Shown here: in pieces, positions 1 through 8,467 of the stretch | Layout of the letters: every line of letters starts with the position of its first letter | Position numbering within the stretch: position 1 is the first letter of the stretch | NCBI RefSeq assembly: GCF_034111725.1 | Contig: NZ_JAWUWR010000047.1 | Span: 77,207-141,206 of the forward strand | DNA length: 64,000 bases | Direction of reading: 5' to 3' | DNA from: Thalassolituus sp034111725 | GTDB lineage: Bacteria; Pseudomonadota; Gammaproteobacteria; Pseudomonadales; Oceanobacteraceae | Notes under the pieces: generated by a model | Told to the model about the DNA's origin: nothing | Databases searched by the model: none | What the model saw: the letters and a program-made list of their open reading frames with translations, nothing else | Program-made: the position numbers and the translations under genes

Positions 1-1
1 A

Positions 2-193
2 CGCATCTACAACACCTTGCGCGATACCGGAGTTAACGTCAGTTGCGGTGAAGCATGGCGGCACCAATGCCTCGAATACTTGTATCAACCTTTCTTTGCT
101 TTACAGCATTTGTATCGAGCGCAACCAGGAAGTAATAGTCGCATCAAGGCCTTATCTCGTGATTTTTCTTTTATTTCTCGCTACGTCATTTAA
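2..193 (+). CDS. C-terminal end of an unrecognised protein (5' end outside window)
   Basis: An open frame enters from the left edge and runs 63 codons to a TAA at 191-193. Only the C-terminus is visible; it is rich in aromatic residues and arginine and shows no signal peptide, membrane segment or motif that I recognise. The stop codon overlaps the AAGGAG ribosome binding site of the flavodoxin gene, so the two genes are probably co-transcribed. No function is assigned. A gene, rather than chance, is likely because of the unbroken frame and the tight junction. Confidence 0.55.
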   Translation, partial: RIYNTLRDTGVNVSCGEAWRHQCLEYLYQPFFALQHLYRAQPGSNSRIKALSRDFSFISRYVI

Positions 194-203
194 GGAGCTA
201 TTT

Positions 204-743
204 ATGCAACGGATTGGATTGATTTACGGTACTGATACGGGAAATACCGAAGAAGTTGCTTATCTACTGCAAGAAAAAATTGATTGGGCTGTGGTCGAAA
301 TTCACAACATAGCCAGCTGTGCAGCTGAGGATATTGCGCAATATCAGACATTAATATTGGGCATACCCACTTGGGATTTCGGCGGCATTCAAGCCGACTG
401 GGAAGACTTTTGGCCAATACTGGAAGATATGAGTTTTGCCAACAAAACGATTGCCCTTTATGGTTTGGGTGATCAGTTCGGTTATGGTTATTACTTTTTG
501 GATGCTTTGGGATTACTGCACGATGCTGTGCGCGACCGTGGAGCAACTGTGATTGGCTATTATTCTATTGAAGGGTACGACTTTGAAGAATCGCGGGCAT
601 TAACCGCCGATGGTCGCCACTTTGTAGGATTAGGACTTGATGAAGATCGCCAACACGAATTAACTGAAAAAAGGGTAGATCAATGGGTCAAGCAATTGAA
701 AAAAGAATTAAATAGAAAAAAGCCCCAGACGCGACGCGCCTAG
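204..743 (+). CDS. Flavodoxin, long-chain type
   Basis: A 179-residue FMN-binding electron carrier of the cytoplasm, of the FldA/FldB type. The phosphate-binding loop GTDTGNTE is at residues 9-16, and the long-chain insertion and the GLGDQFGYGYYF segment that borders the flavin are present. The frame is open further upstream, but ATG 204 is chosen because AAGGAG (192-197) lies at good distance and because the protein then starts exactly at the flavodoxin beta-1 strand. A terminator overlaps the stop codon. Its redox partner is not visible here; members of this family supply electrons to radical-SAM and other reductive enzymes. The family call is firm, the fldA versus fldB choice is not. Confidence 0.93.
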   Translation: MQRIGLIYGTDTGNTEEVAYLLQEKIDWAVVEIHNIASCAAEDIAQYQTLILGIPTWDFGGIQADWEDFWPILEDMSFANKTIALYGLGDQFGYGYYFLDALGLLHDAVRDRGATVIGYYSIEGYDFEESRALTADGRHFVGLGLDEDRQHELTEKRVDQWVKQLKKELNRKKPQTRRA

Positions 744-753
744 GGCTATTTTT
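715..753. terminator. Bidirectional intrinsic terminator
   Basis: A GC-rich hairpin (AGCCC at 721-725 paired with GGGCT at 743-747, with an inner CGCG stem) is flanked by an A run on the left (715-720) and a T run on the right (749-753). It overlaps the flavodoxin stop codon and can also end transcription of the nuclease gene coming from the right. Confidence 0.75.
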
Positions 754-775
754 AAACATGATTAATTGCGATTAA

Positions 776-3556
776 TTATCCGCGCAGCCATTCTAAAAAA
801 GCCAACCAACGCTGACGTAAGCGATACCAACGCCTGTTGTTTTCAAGCTCGACCGCGACACTTATAGTGTCTGAGCCATCAGTAACATCGATAGTTAACG
901 TTAGCGGCAACATAGCGATTACGCTCTGTGTAGCAACACCCGTTAACTGGCCATCATTAGATAAACTAAAACCTTCTGGCAAGTCACTAGCTGAATACGT
1001 TAATTCATCACCATCAGCATCAATTACATAGTCACTAACGGTGACAGCAATACGGGCATTACTGCGGTTAACCAAAACAACAGGGATTTCGTTATCTTGT
1101 TGCGGAGCGCTATTGGTAACCGGAGCTTGTAAATTCAAACCAACGACAATGGGATCGTGATCCGAGGAACGATACGCATCCGGTTCAGCATAATTATCAA
1201 CCGAGTTGAATGTTTGACCATTGGCTTCGGTTAAATAATCAACCAATGAATCTTCCACAGAGTTAATATGCCAAGCGTCCACGCTCACGACTTGTTCAGC
1301 AATAACACCTGTCGCCAAGGCATGATCTAAGCTACCTAACAAACCACTAAACGAGTATGAATATGGTTGTGCTTCGGTTGATGCTGCTGTGTATTTTAAG
1401 TTAGTAAAATCAGCAGCGTAAAATACTTGCATCGGATCTTCTTGGCTGTAGGCATTTAAATCACCCAGAATCATAACGCCGTCAGATTCAACATTAGCCA
1501 AGAATTCAACCAATGCTTGCGCCGCGCGTGTACGCTTAATATTACAATTGCCTTGGCCGTCGTTGCCTTCATCGACTTCGCCACAAGCCGATCCTTTCGA
1601 CTTAAGATGATTCACTGCAATGGTAATTTCTTGGCCATTAACCTCAAAGCTTTGAATTAACGCTGGGCGGTTTTTTGTATCATCAAATAAAGGTTCAGAA
1701 TTATCATCCAATGGCGAATTTTCAGTATTTAATACCAAAGCAGAACCAACCGGAGTGACTTTTCCAGCTCTATATAATAAACCAACAGCAATTTCATCTG
1801 TACCTAACAACGAAGAATTCGGAGTGATAATGCTATATTCAAAGCCTGGCATTTGTGTTTGATTTAATTCATTAGCCAAAGTTTGAATAGCACTTTCAGA
1901 ACCGTAACCGTCATTTTCGATTTCCATCAAACCAATAATATCAGCATTCATTGCGGTTAAAGCACTCACGATTTTAGCGCTTTGAATGGCAAAAGCATCA
2001 GCCGTTGGCGCACCACGAGAGGTGGGGAAACCACCACCTAAACCATCGCCATTAAAATAGTTGAGTACGTTCATTCCAACGATCACTAAGTTGACATCCG
2101 CTGCAACCACAGGGGCTAACGTACGCGCATGAGTTGGATCAATGGTGATGGCATCAGGAATGATGGTGTAGTTATTTTTATACGCATGCATTACACCGGC
2201 AACTGCTGGTACTTGATAACCAATGCGCATTGGATTGGATGCAGAAAAACCTGTTTCATCTGGGAATGGAATAAAACTTGGGTAAGATGCTGATACACCA
2301 TCGTCAATTAACAACGCATCTAAATTGCGTTCATTAACCGCTTTGATAGCGGCATCCGAGCCGGGTAAGGCAATTTCAGTACCTTGGAAATGCAAGCGCG
2401 AAGACACCACAAACTGACCATAATTTCCAAAACCGTAACCAGTACCAAATAAATCACTAACGACCAAGCCCTGCTCGTTAGCAATGCGCATGCCTTCAAG
2501 CGCTTCTAACGCGCTCAAATCTGCAACCGGTAAGTTAATCGTAGTTGCCGCGGGCAAAGTCTGGCCTGAAGCACAAACAACTACTTCGCTAACTTGACTG
2601 ATTTGAGTTACTTGATTGTATTCAGATACCGTGCCCTGCAAACGAACCCGATCACCGACATTAACTGCATCGGTGTAGTCATAAACAAATACACCTTCGG
2701 ATGTCATCGGATCACTGTCTACTGCATCGTCCGCTTGTTGTAGCCAAAAGCCACTGTATTGGTACGAAGAATCGCCGTTGGCCAATGCCCCGCCTTGCTT
2801 ATCTGCCGTAACGATTGCTTCAACAATCACACTTTGGCCGAGTAATGGGCTGGTATCATTACTGACGTCAGAGATTGCGCCTTGAATAGCATGAATTCCC
2901 GTCGCTTCGTCACCGCATAAACCAATGCTTGGCTCAACCACGACACTGCATTGGTTAGCGACGCCTGCAGTAGGAGCAGCGACAACAAAGCCATCAGTAT
3001 CACGAGCAGCACCACCACAACGCTGAATAGAATCCGTTGTGCTTGCAGCATTTTCATTCTCATTAAGTTGTGGCTGTCCAGCATTCAACAATGCCAGTAA
3101 ACCACTATCATCGGCGTCACTCGTGTCATAAACCACGGCATCCACTAATGCTGTGGTCGTTACCGCAGTATTCGTTGGAAAACTGCTGGCAGGAGCTACA
3201 TACAATGCAACAGCATCCGCACCGTTCTGGATTAAATTAGAATCTGGCGAGACATCCAAATCACAATTTGCCACTTGCGCCGCATCGCCACACAAGACGA
3301 AATACCCATCACTATTGGTGCTGTACCCATCCAAACTGAATGCTTGATAACTTAGATCATTACTGCCGTTATAAAAAACGAGACTGTAGCCATCTAAAGA
3401 TTGGTTGCCTAAGCCACCATCAAATAACTCGATAAATTCTGCGATATCTGTACTTGTTTGATCGGCATCGACTTCGTTGATCAAAATGTCAGCATGGCTA
3501 ACGGATGCCAGCGCTAGTGTCAGCGCCGAGGCAATCGAAGGGAGTTGTGTTTTCAT
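776..3556 (-). CDS. ExeM/NucH-family extracellular endonuclease
   Basis: A 926-residue secreted nuclease. A signal peptide spans residues 1-22. It is followed by a lamin-tail-like domain (about 23-200), an OB-fold-like region with QYSGFWLQQ, and an endonuclease/exonuclease/phosphatase domain (about 490-810). Key catalytic pieces are IGLMEIEN (metal-binding Glu), NHLKSKG near 647, GDLNAY near 697, GSLDHAL and SSDHDPIVV near 795. A cadherin/Ig-like module follows (about 820-905). Relatives degrade extracellular DNA, for phosphate supply or biofilm matrix turnover. The C-terminus ends in a Trp/Arg-rich segment and lacks the GlyGly-CTERM rhombosortase tail found on many ExeM proteins. It is monocistronic. 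Confidence 0.9.
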   Translation of the reverse strand: MKTQLPSIASALTLALASVSHADILINEVDADQTSTDIAEFIELFDGGLGNQSLDGYSLVFYNGSNDLSYQAFSLDGYSTNSDGYFVLCGDAAQVANCDLDVSPDSNLIQNGADAVALYVAPASSFPTNTAVTTTALVDAVVYDTSDADDSGLLALLNAGQPQLNENENAASTTDSIQRCGGAARDTDGFVVAAPTAGVANQCSVVVEPSIGLCGDEATGIHAIQGAISDVSNDTSPLLGQSVIVEAIVTADKQGGALANGDSSYQYSGFWLQQADDAVDSDPMTSEGVFVYDYTDAVNVGDRVRLQGTVSEYNQVTQISQVSEVVVCASGQTLPAATTINLPVADLSALEALEGMRIANEQGLVVSDLFGTGYGFGNYGQFVVSSRLHFQGTEIALPGSDAAIKAVNERNLDALLIDDGVSASYPSFIPFPDETGFSASNPMRIGYQVPAVAGVMHAYKNNYTIIPDAITIDPTHARTLAPVVAADVNLVIVGMNVLNYFNGDGLGGGFPTSRGAPTADAFAIQSAKIVSALTAMNADIIGLMEIENDGYGSESAIQTLANELNQTQMPGFEYSIITPNSSLLGTDEIAVGLLYRAGKVTPVGSALVLNTENSPLDDNSEPLFDDTKNRPALIQSFEVNGQEITIAVNHLKSKGSACGEVDEGNDGQGNCNIKRTRAAQALVEFLANVESDGVMILGDLNAYSQEDPMQVFYAADFTNLKYTAASTEAQPYSYSFSGLLGSLDHALATGVIAEQVVSVDAWHINSVEDSLVDYLTEANGQTFNSVDNYAEPDAYRSSDHDPIVVGLNLQAPVTNSAPQQDNEIPVVLVNRSNARIAVTVSDYVIDADGDELTYSASDLPEGFSLSNDGQLTGVATQSVIAMLPLTLTIDVTDGSDTISVAVELENNRRWYRLRQRWLAFLEWLRG

Positions 3557-3684
3557 TGCGTCCTCAATGTGCGGAACATCCGCAAGCTAAAAATTGGCTG
3601 TTCCATTGGGGCACATCTAGGTTGCTTATCTAAGACACTTTATTGACAGTTTTATTGATGCGAGATGACCATGTCTCATCGTTT

Positions 3685-4185
3685 TTAATGAGTTAAGCCA
3701 TCAATCCAGCGTTGCAATATTTTTCCAGTGGCTGAATCCCAGCTTTTTATTTTTTCTCGGGAAATCGTTTTTGCCTGATCCAACTCGTTTTCATCAAGAC
3801 GAATGTCACCCTCGGCATATACATAAAAACCAATAATTAATTGATTAAATATCTGCCCACCAACACCACGACCATCAAATAATTCAAAACCAATAAACTC
3901 GGCTTTATTTCCTTGCAATCCTAATTCTTCTGCGGTTTCACGTAAGGCGCACTGCTCGGGCGTTTCGCCGCGTTCTAAAAATCCAGTAATAATACTGAAC
4001 ATACCTTCAGGCCATGCTTTATTGTGCGCCAGCACAATGCCATCTGGCGTTTCAACCACGACGGCGACCACCGGCGTTGGGTTATCCCAAAAAACAAATC
4101 CACACTCAGCGGCACAGGCAATTCGAGCCTCACCATCAATAACAGCATCCGTTAACGTAGATGTACATTGTGGGCAGTACTTCAT
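3685..4185 (-). CDS. NUDIX hydrolase with N-terminal zinc ribbon
   Basis: A 166-residue cytoplasmic nucleoside-diphosphate-X hydrolase. Four cysteines (4, 7, 24, 28) form a zinc ribbon. The complete Nudix box runs from G68 to L90 (Gx5E74x7R82-E83-x-x-E86-E87-x-G-L) and supplies the magnesium ligands. The start has an AAGGGTG ribosome binding site. The architecture resembles a shortened NudC (NADH pyrophosphatase), but the usual NudC length is about 250 residues, so the substrate is open. It lies 34 bases downstream of the CobW-type gene and probably shares its transcript. Confidence 0.88.
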   Translation of the reverse strand: MKYCPQCTSTLTDAVIDGEARIACAAECGFVFWDNPTPVVAVVVETPDGIVLAHNKAWPEGMFSIITGFLERGETPEQCALRETAEELGLQGNKAEFIGFELFDGRGVGGQIFNQLIIGFYVYAEGDIRLDENELDQAKTISREKIKSWDSATGKILQRWIDGLTH

Positions 4186-4219
4186 TTTTCAACACCCTTT
4201 TTTATTAATAAAGTTGGTA

Positions 4220-5251
4220 TTAATTAATTCGGCAAGCCAACAATGCTCGCTCTAATTCATCGGCGTTAAGCGCTGCATCGTGAATCAGTTCAATGCGGCT
4301 TTCTTCCAGCGCTCGTGTCGGCATTTCGGTTAAGGCGCCGTCGCGCCAATTGAGAACAAAGTAACCTTGATCTGTACGCAGTAAGCCCTTGGCTCGCTGT
4401 AGATTAATCGTGTTTAGCCAATGGCGTAACTCTGCTAACGAGAACTGCCATTCACCAGACAATAACCAACCCACGGAAAAATACCCATCGCCTTGATTCT
4501 GTAGGCAACGAATATCCTGCCCTGGCTCTAAAGCCAGTATAGATTCACGCGCATCGAGAACATCAGACGCCTCCTGCGCATTAACTTGAGGCGAGTTTAG
4601 AGCCGTCAGCCCAGAAGTTCCTATATTTGTTGCCGGACGAAATTGCACGCGCCGCTGTGGATTAGCGGCAAGCTCCAAACAGGATAAATCAAAATGACCT
4701 TGCGTCGTCCAATAGGAGGCGGCTTTCGCCGGTTGCGAACGCTCAAGCAAAGCATCAAACGCAGACTTATCAGCCGGCGAGGCCAGCTCGGTTTTATTCG
4801 CCACCAGCACGTCAGCGACCTGCAATTGATCTTTAAATACGTCGTTGCTGGTATAACGCGGCTGGGATAAATGCCGCGGGTCGAGCAAGCAAATGGTGGC
4901 ACCCAGCTCTAAAATGCTTTGGTAATGCTCTGCCGCCATCATATTAAGAATATTGCGCGGATGCCCCAGCCCCGTGGGTTCAATTAAAATAACATCCGGC
5001 TTTTCGCGGGCAATAAGAAGATTAAGCCCCATTTGAAATGGCAAACCAGATACACAGCACAAGCAACCGCCTGGCACTTCTTTCACCACGGCACCTTGTG
5101 CGGCGAGAATGGTGCCATCAACACCAACCTCACCAAATTCATTCACCAATACTGCCCACTTTTGCTGACTCGGCTTATTCGCCAATACGTCCAGAATGGC
5201 AGTGGTTTTTCCTACACCGAGAAAGCCGGTGATCAAATGAACGCGTATCAT
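4220..5251 (-). CDS. CobW/COG0523-family GTP-binding metal chaperone
   Basis: A 343-residue G3E-family GTPase. The Walker A loop GFLGVGKTT occupies residues 9-17, the metal-binding GGCLCC motif is at 61-66, the EPTGLGHP switch-like segment and the VANKTEL base-recognition motif follow, and a CobW C-terminal domain ends the protein. Family members (YjiA, YeiR, ZNG1) move zinc or cobalt into client enzymes. It forms a pair with the downstream zinc-ribbon Nudix gene. The zinc uptake operon lies far away at 31 kb, and no Zur-like site was noticed upstream here, so zinc control is only a possibility. Confidence 0.88.
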   Translation of the reverse strand: MIRVHLITGFLGVGKTTAILDVLANKPSQQKWAVLVNEFGEVGVDGTILAAQGAVVKEVPGGCLCCVSGLPFQMGLNLLIAREKPDVILIEPTGLGHPRNILNMMAAEHYQSILELGATICLLDPRHLSQPRYTSNDVFKDQLQVADVLVANKTELASPADKSAFDALLERSQPAKAASYWTTQGHFDLSCLELAANPQRRVQFRPATNIGTSGLTALNSPQVNAQEASDVLDARESILALEPGQDIRCLQNQGDGYFSVGWLLSGEWQFSLAELRHWLNTINLQRAKGLLRTDQGYFVLNWRDGALTEMPTRALEESRIELIHDAALNADELERALLACRIN

Positions 5252-5404
5252 AGAAAGCTAGTTAGTCCGCTTAAAAAGTAATAATATAACATCTGTTGCA
5301 CTCCGCAATGACCAGACGAATATCAACAACTGGTTTCTGCGGTATGGTTACCGTCGCTACGCATATTCAATCGCGGCCAACGGCCCGTTGAACCAGGAGT
5401 TACT

Positions 5405-6259
5405 ATGCATATAACTAATGTACTCACGCTAGCATTGCGCCTTGCCACTGATGCGGGAAACCTTATCAGTCAACAGAGGCCAAGACTCTCAGTAGAGTTT
5501 AAAGGCGGCACGGAACTCGTTACTCAGGCCGATGTAGCTGCCGATGAATTAATATGTCGAGGCATTCGCCAAGTTTATCCCGACCATCAAATCCTGTCAG
5601 AAGAGCTCAATCCAGATGGCGGCACCGATGCTGAACACCTTTGGATTATCGACCCCATTGATGGCACCGTAAATTACGCGCACCACCACCCACAAGTGGC
5701 TATTTCCATTGCCTACTACCACAAAGGCAAAGCTAAAGTAGCGGTTGTTCATAATCCATTTATGCAGGAAACATTCCATGCGATTGCTGGCAAAGGCGCG
5801 CGTTTGAATGACCATCCTATTCGTTGCAGCTCAAAATCTGAGCTCAACCGAGCGCTGGTCGCGACTGGCTTTCCCTATGTAAAAGATGATTTACCGCGTT
5901 TGATGGGGCGTTTGAATAGCGTACTCACCCGCTGTGCTGACGTACGTCGCTTGGGCTCTGCAGCCTTGGATATATGCTGGTTAGCATGCGGAAGAATGGA
6001 CGCTTATTACGAAACCGTTAAGCCGTGGGACTTCGCCGCCGCACAACTGATTGCACGTGAATCGGGCGCGACGGTTGGGCATATACACCCTCTCCCCGCT
6101 GGTGCAAACCCCGAAATTTATAGTGAAAATTTATTAATGTCGGCGCCTGCATTGTTCCTGCCTTTGCAAAAGCTTCTGCAAGCTGCCGACCAAGAAAGCG
6201 TTATTCCTCCTTCAGCAACGCCAGTGCCGCCCCAATTCGCTTCTGCTCAAGGCTCGTAA
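5405..6259 (+). CDS. Inositol monophosphatase family protein (SuhB-like)
   Basis: A 284-residue Mg-dependent, Li-sensitive-type sugar phosphatase. The metal ligands are visible as SEEL (E66/E67), DPIDGT (D83, D86) and the distal KPWDFAAA motif near residue 212. Possible substrates include inositol-1-phosphate, fructose-1,6-bisphosphate and 3'-phosphoadenosine phosphate; the sequence alone does not decide. The start has an AGGAG site seven bases upstream. The C-terminal 20 or so residues are Pro/Ser/Ala-rich and run antisense into the end of the convergent lipase foldase gene (59-base overlap, 6201-6259), suggesting a late extension of the reading frame. Confidence 0.9.
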   Translation: MHITNVLTLALRLATDAGNLISQQRPRLSVEFKGGTELVTQADVAADELICRGIRQVYPDHQILSEELNPDGGTDAEHLWIIDPIDGTVNYAHHHPQVAISIAYYHKGKAKVAVVHNPFMQETFHAIAGKGARLNDHPIRCSSKSELNRALVATGFPYVKDDLPRLMGRLNSVLTRCADVRRLGSAALDICWLACGRMDAYYETVKPWDFAAAQLIARESGATVGHIHPLPAGANPEIYSENLLMSAPALFLPLQKLLQAADQESVIPPSATPVPPQFASAQGS

Positions 6260-7205
6260 AGTGAGCGTCACGATAGGTTTGCAATAAATCATCGCGATCT
6301 TGCGGTGCCAGTCGTTGTAGCTCAGACGACTGTTTATAGTGCCGATAATCTTTTAAACGTTGTTGCCATTCCTCTTGGCGCTGTTTTACCTGTGCTAAGC
6401 GTTGTGCGGCTTCTTCGCCGTACTCGCGTACCTGCCAAGCATATTGATCCTCTGCACTCACATTCTGCGCCTGCATCTGTGCCATTTCTTGATTCAGCGT
6501 TAACACGGAATGTGATTGTTCACGCATCACCTGTACTGCTTCAGGCAGAGATTCGTCCAATTGTTTGAGCTCGGTAGCATTAACGCCATTACGCAGCAGT
6601 GCTAATTTTTGTAGGGTGTAATTGTCAATTAGCTCATCAGCAGTGAAAAAGGCCGTTACGACATCAGGTTGTAGCCACTCACGCCGCAAGCGCTGCTGCC
6701 ACTCGAAGCGAGTGAGCATACGACTAGACGCATCGCTCATTTGATTTTTTAGAGCCGTGGTTTCATCGTATGCGGCAAGAGCATCCAAGTAGCCCAAATA
6801 ATCTTTTAACACAGTCAAGGCTTCATCTCTGGCCGGTAATGGCAGCCGCAATATTCTCTCGGTCATCACATTACGGATATCGGCAATACTCAACTCGCCC
6901 ACGGCCGACAAATGAAAATCAAACCAATGACGCAGCTGTAAATCAATGACCAAATGATTGTCTTCATCAACCCGTAACTTGCCATCTTCAGACGCGCCGC
7001 GAAACGTACGAAGAGCCGCTTCGTTCACAGACCTATCTAGCACTGACCCACCTAGCGACGCGGCAGCACCAACGTCTGCATTCTCAGCCGATGCATATTC
7101 CATCGGCAAAGAACGGATCACAGTGTCCTGTGATCCTATATCGCTCACTATCCAACCGATAACACTAAAAAAAGACGCTACCGCAAAGATCATGAACCGT
7201 TTCAT
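6201..7205 (-). CDS. lifO: Lipase-specific foldase (Lif/LimA)
   Basis: A 334-residue membrane-anchored steric chaperone that folds the secreted lipase in the periplasm before type II export. The N-terminal hydrophobic anchor is residues 4-20. A variable Ala-rich linker follows, then the family motif RxxFD[FY] seen as RHWFDFHLSAVGE, and a long charged helical domain (about 120-330). It starts three bases after the lipase stop codon, the usual lipase-foldase operon order, so co-transcription is near certain. Its 3' end overlaps the convergent phosphatase gene. The type II secretion genes are not in this window. Confidence 0.93.
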   Translation of the reverse strand: MKRFMIFAVASFFSVIGWIVSDIGSQDTVIRSLPMEYASAENADVGAAASLGGSVLDRSVNEAALRTFRGASEDGKLRVDEDNHLVIDLQLRHWFDFHLSAVGELSIADIRNVMTERILRLPLPARDEALTVLKDYLGYLDALAAYDETTALKNQMSDASSRMLTRFEWQQRLRREWLQPDVVTAFFTADELIDNYTLQKLALLRNGVNATELKQLDESLPEAVQVMREQSHSVLTLNQEMAQMQAQNVSAEDQYAWQVREYGEEAAQRLAQVKQRQEEWQQRLKDYRHYKQSSELQRLAPQDRDDLLQTYRDAHFTSLEQKRIGAALALLKEE

Positions 7206-7208
7206 AGA

Positions 7209-8144
7209 TTAAAAGCCTGCTAGCTTTAAACGATTAGCGTGCGTTCGGAAGATAGTTAATGGATCCGTCTCCGTTAAGTGATGAATACCCAACAGTTGGT
7301 TAACTTCATCTAGGTGGTTCATCTTGAAGTCATCACGCACCACCATGCCTAGGTGAGTCGAACATGTGCCGACTAAGCCGTCGTTGGCTTCGCCATCGGT
7401 AAACAATAAAGACGCACCAGCGGTAATCAAATCGGAAATATCCAATACATTCGTTACTGGCTTAGCACCCGTCCAAGAATAGAAGCCAATACCATTCACT
7501 TCATAATCACCTTCGCCGCACGCAGTCGCAGGAATCCCAGCAGGATGCTCATTATTAAAGCGCTCAGCTTCGGCAAAGGTCATCGAACCAATTGAGGCCA
7601 GCAGATCTTGCTCATAACCGCCGCCCGACAAGAAATCGATCGTCGTCGATAGGGCGTTACCTAAATTATCAAGTAGCCATGCAAACTCGGTAGAACCTTC
7701 GCTCCAGTCTTGAAGAGTCTGTGCCACTGGAGTGCCTTTATTCACACCACCGACCGATGTTACCGAAGCAACCAAATCCGGGCGCACAGAAGCCACATAA
7801 CGAGTCGTTGGACCGCCATGGCTATGACCGATCAAGTTCACTTTTTCCGCGCCGGTAATAGCAAGAATTTCTTCAATTTGAGAGATGAATTGTTCGCCAC
7901 GAATCTCCGGGCTATTCGAGTTCGACACCTGCGTCAAATACACGCTTGCGCCATCTTTTTGCAGTGTCTCTGGGATTTTGTACCAGTAATCAACACCTAG
8001 CAAGCTATCAAAGCCAAACAATCCATGTGCAAGCACGATCGGATATTTTGTTTCGGTATAGCCAGTCTCAGGGGTTGATGACATGGCAAATGTCGGCGCA
8101 GACACCGCAATGGCAGCAGCCAATGCTAAGCACTTCAGTTTCAT
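7209..8144 (-). CDS. lipA: Secreted triacylglycerol lipase, family I
   Basis: An alpha/beta-hydrolase of 311 residues that cleaves triglycerides outside the cell. It has a signal peptide (1-20), an oxyanion-hole HGLFGFD motif (40-46) and the nucleophile elbow GHSHGG with Ser108. The acidic residue lies in the NDGLVG segment and the catalytic His in the MNHLDE segment. Two cysteines (ATACGEG and GTCSTH) match the disulfide of subfamilies I.1/I.2. ATG 8144 is preferred over the upstream in-frame ATG 8150 because the AGAG site is then eight bases away. It needs the adjacent foldase for activity. The 320-base upstream region may hold its promoter. Confidence 0.93.
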   Translation of the reverse strand: MKLKCLALAAAIAVSAPTFAMSSTPETGYTETKYPIVLAHGLFGFDSLLGVDYWYKIPETLQKDGASVYLTQVSNSNSPEIRGEQFISQIEEILAITGAEKVNLIGHSHGGPTTRYVASVRPDLVASVTSVGGVNKGTPVAQTLQDWSEGSTEFAWLLDNLGNALSTTIDFLSGGGYEQDLLASIGSMTFAEAERFNNEHPAGIPATACGEGDYEVNGIGFYSWTGAKPVTNVLDISDLITAGASLLFTDGEANDGLVGTCSTHLGMVVRDDFKMNHLDEVNQLLGIHHLTETDPLTIFRTHANRLKLAGF

Positions 8145-8467
8145 AATCATTACTCTGTTTGTTATTTTTGTTTTGGCAAACACCTAGGACCAATGGCCCA
8201 TATGGCAAATGCAGACTGAGTGTATGAAAATTCAACAAGGCAGCACTGACTATTGGAGCCGCAACCGTATCTATATAAGCCGCAGTAACAAATCACTACA
8301 TAATTGCCATTTTTTGGGCACTTTACGACAAAAATAAGCGATAGATTAGTCAGAAACTAAATGACGGCATTAAGACTACGTGGGGATAACAGAAGGGAAA
8401 TATAAAGCTCCAATTAATACCGGCGCAGGCCCGATATCAATTGGAACGAAACACAAACAGTGAAGTA
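8145..8467. other. Intergenic region between lipase and nitronate monooxygenase genes
   Basis: 323 bases with no credible gene. The right end carries a hairpin that may end the upstream oxidoreductase transcript (8409-8445). The rest is AT-rich and should hold the lipase promoter and leader, but no site could be assigned with confidence. Confidence 0.5.
8409..8445 (-). terminator. Probable terminator hairpin after the nitronate monooxygenase gene
   Basis: Two 15-base arms (8409-8423 and 8431-8445) pair at 13 of 15 positions around a 7-base loop. The hairpin lies 23 bases beyond the stop codon at 8468. There is no clean T run, only a TA-rich stretch, so efficiency is uncertain. Confidence 0.45.

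Noticed and set aside
3657..3690. Hairpin with GTTTTT near the end of the Nudix gene as a plus-strand terminator
   Set aside because: No plus-strand gene precedes it, and the minus-strand direction lacks a T run.
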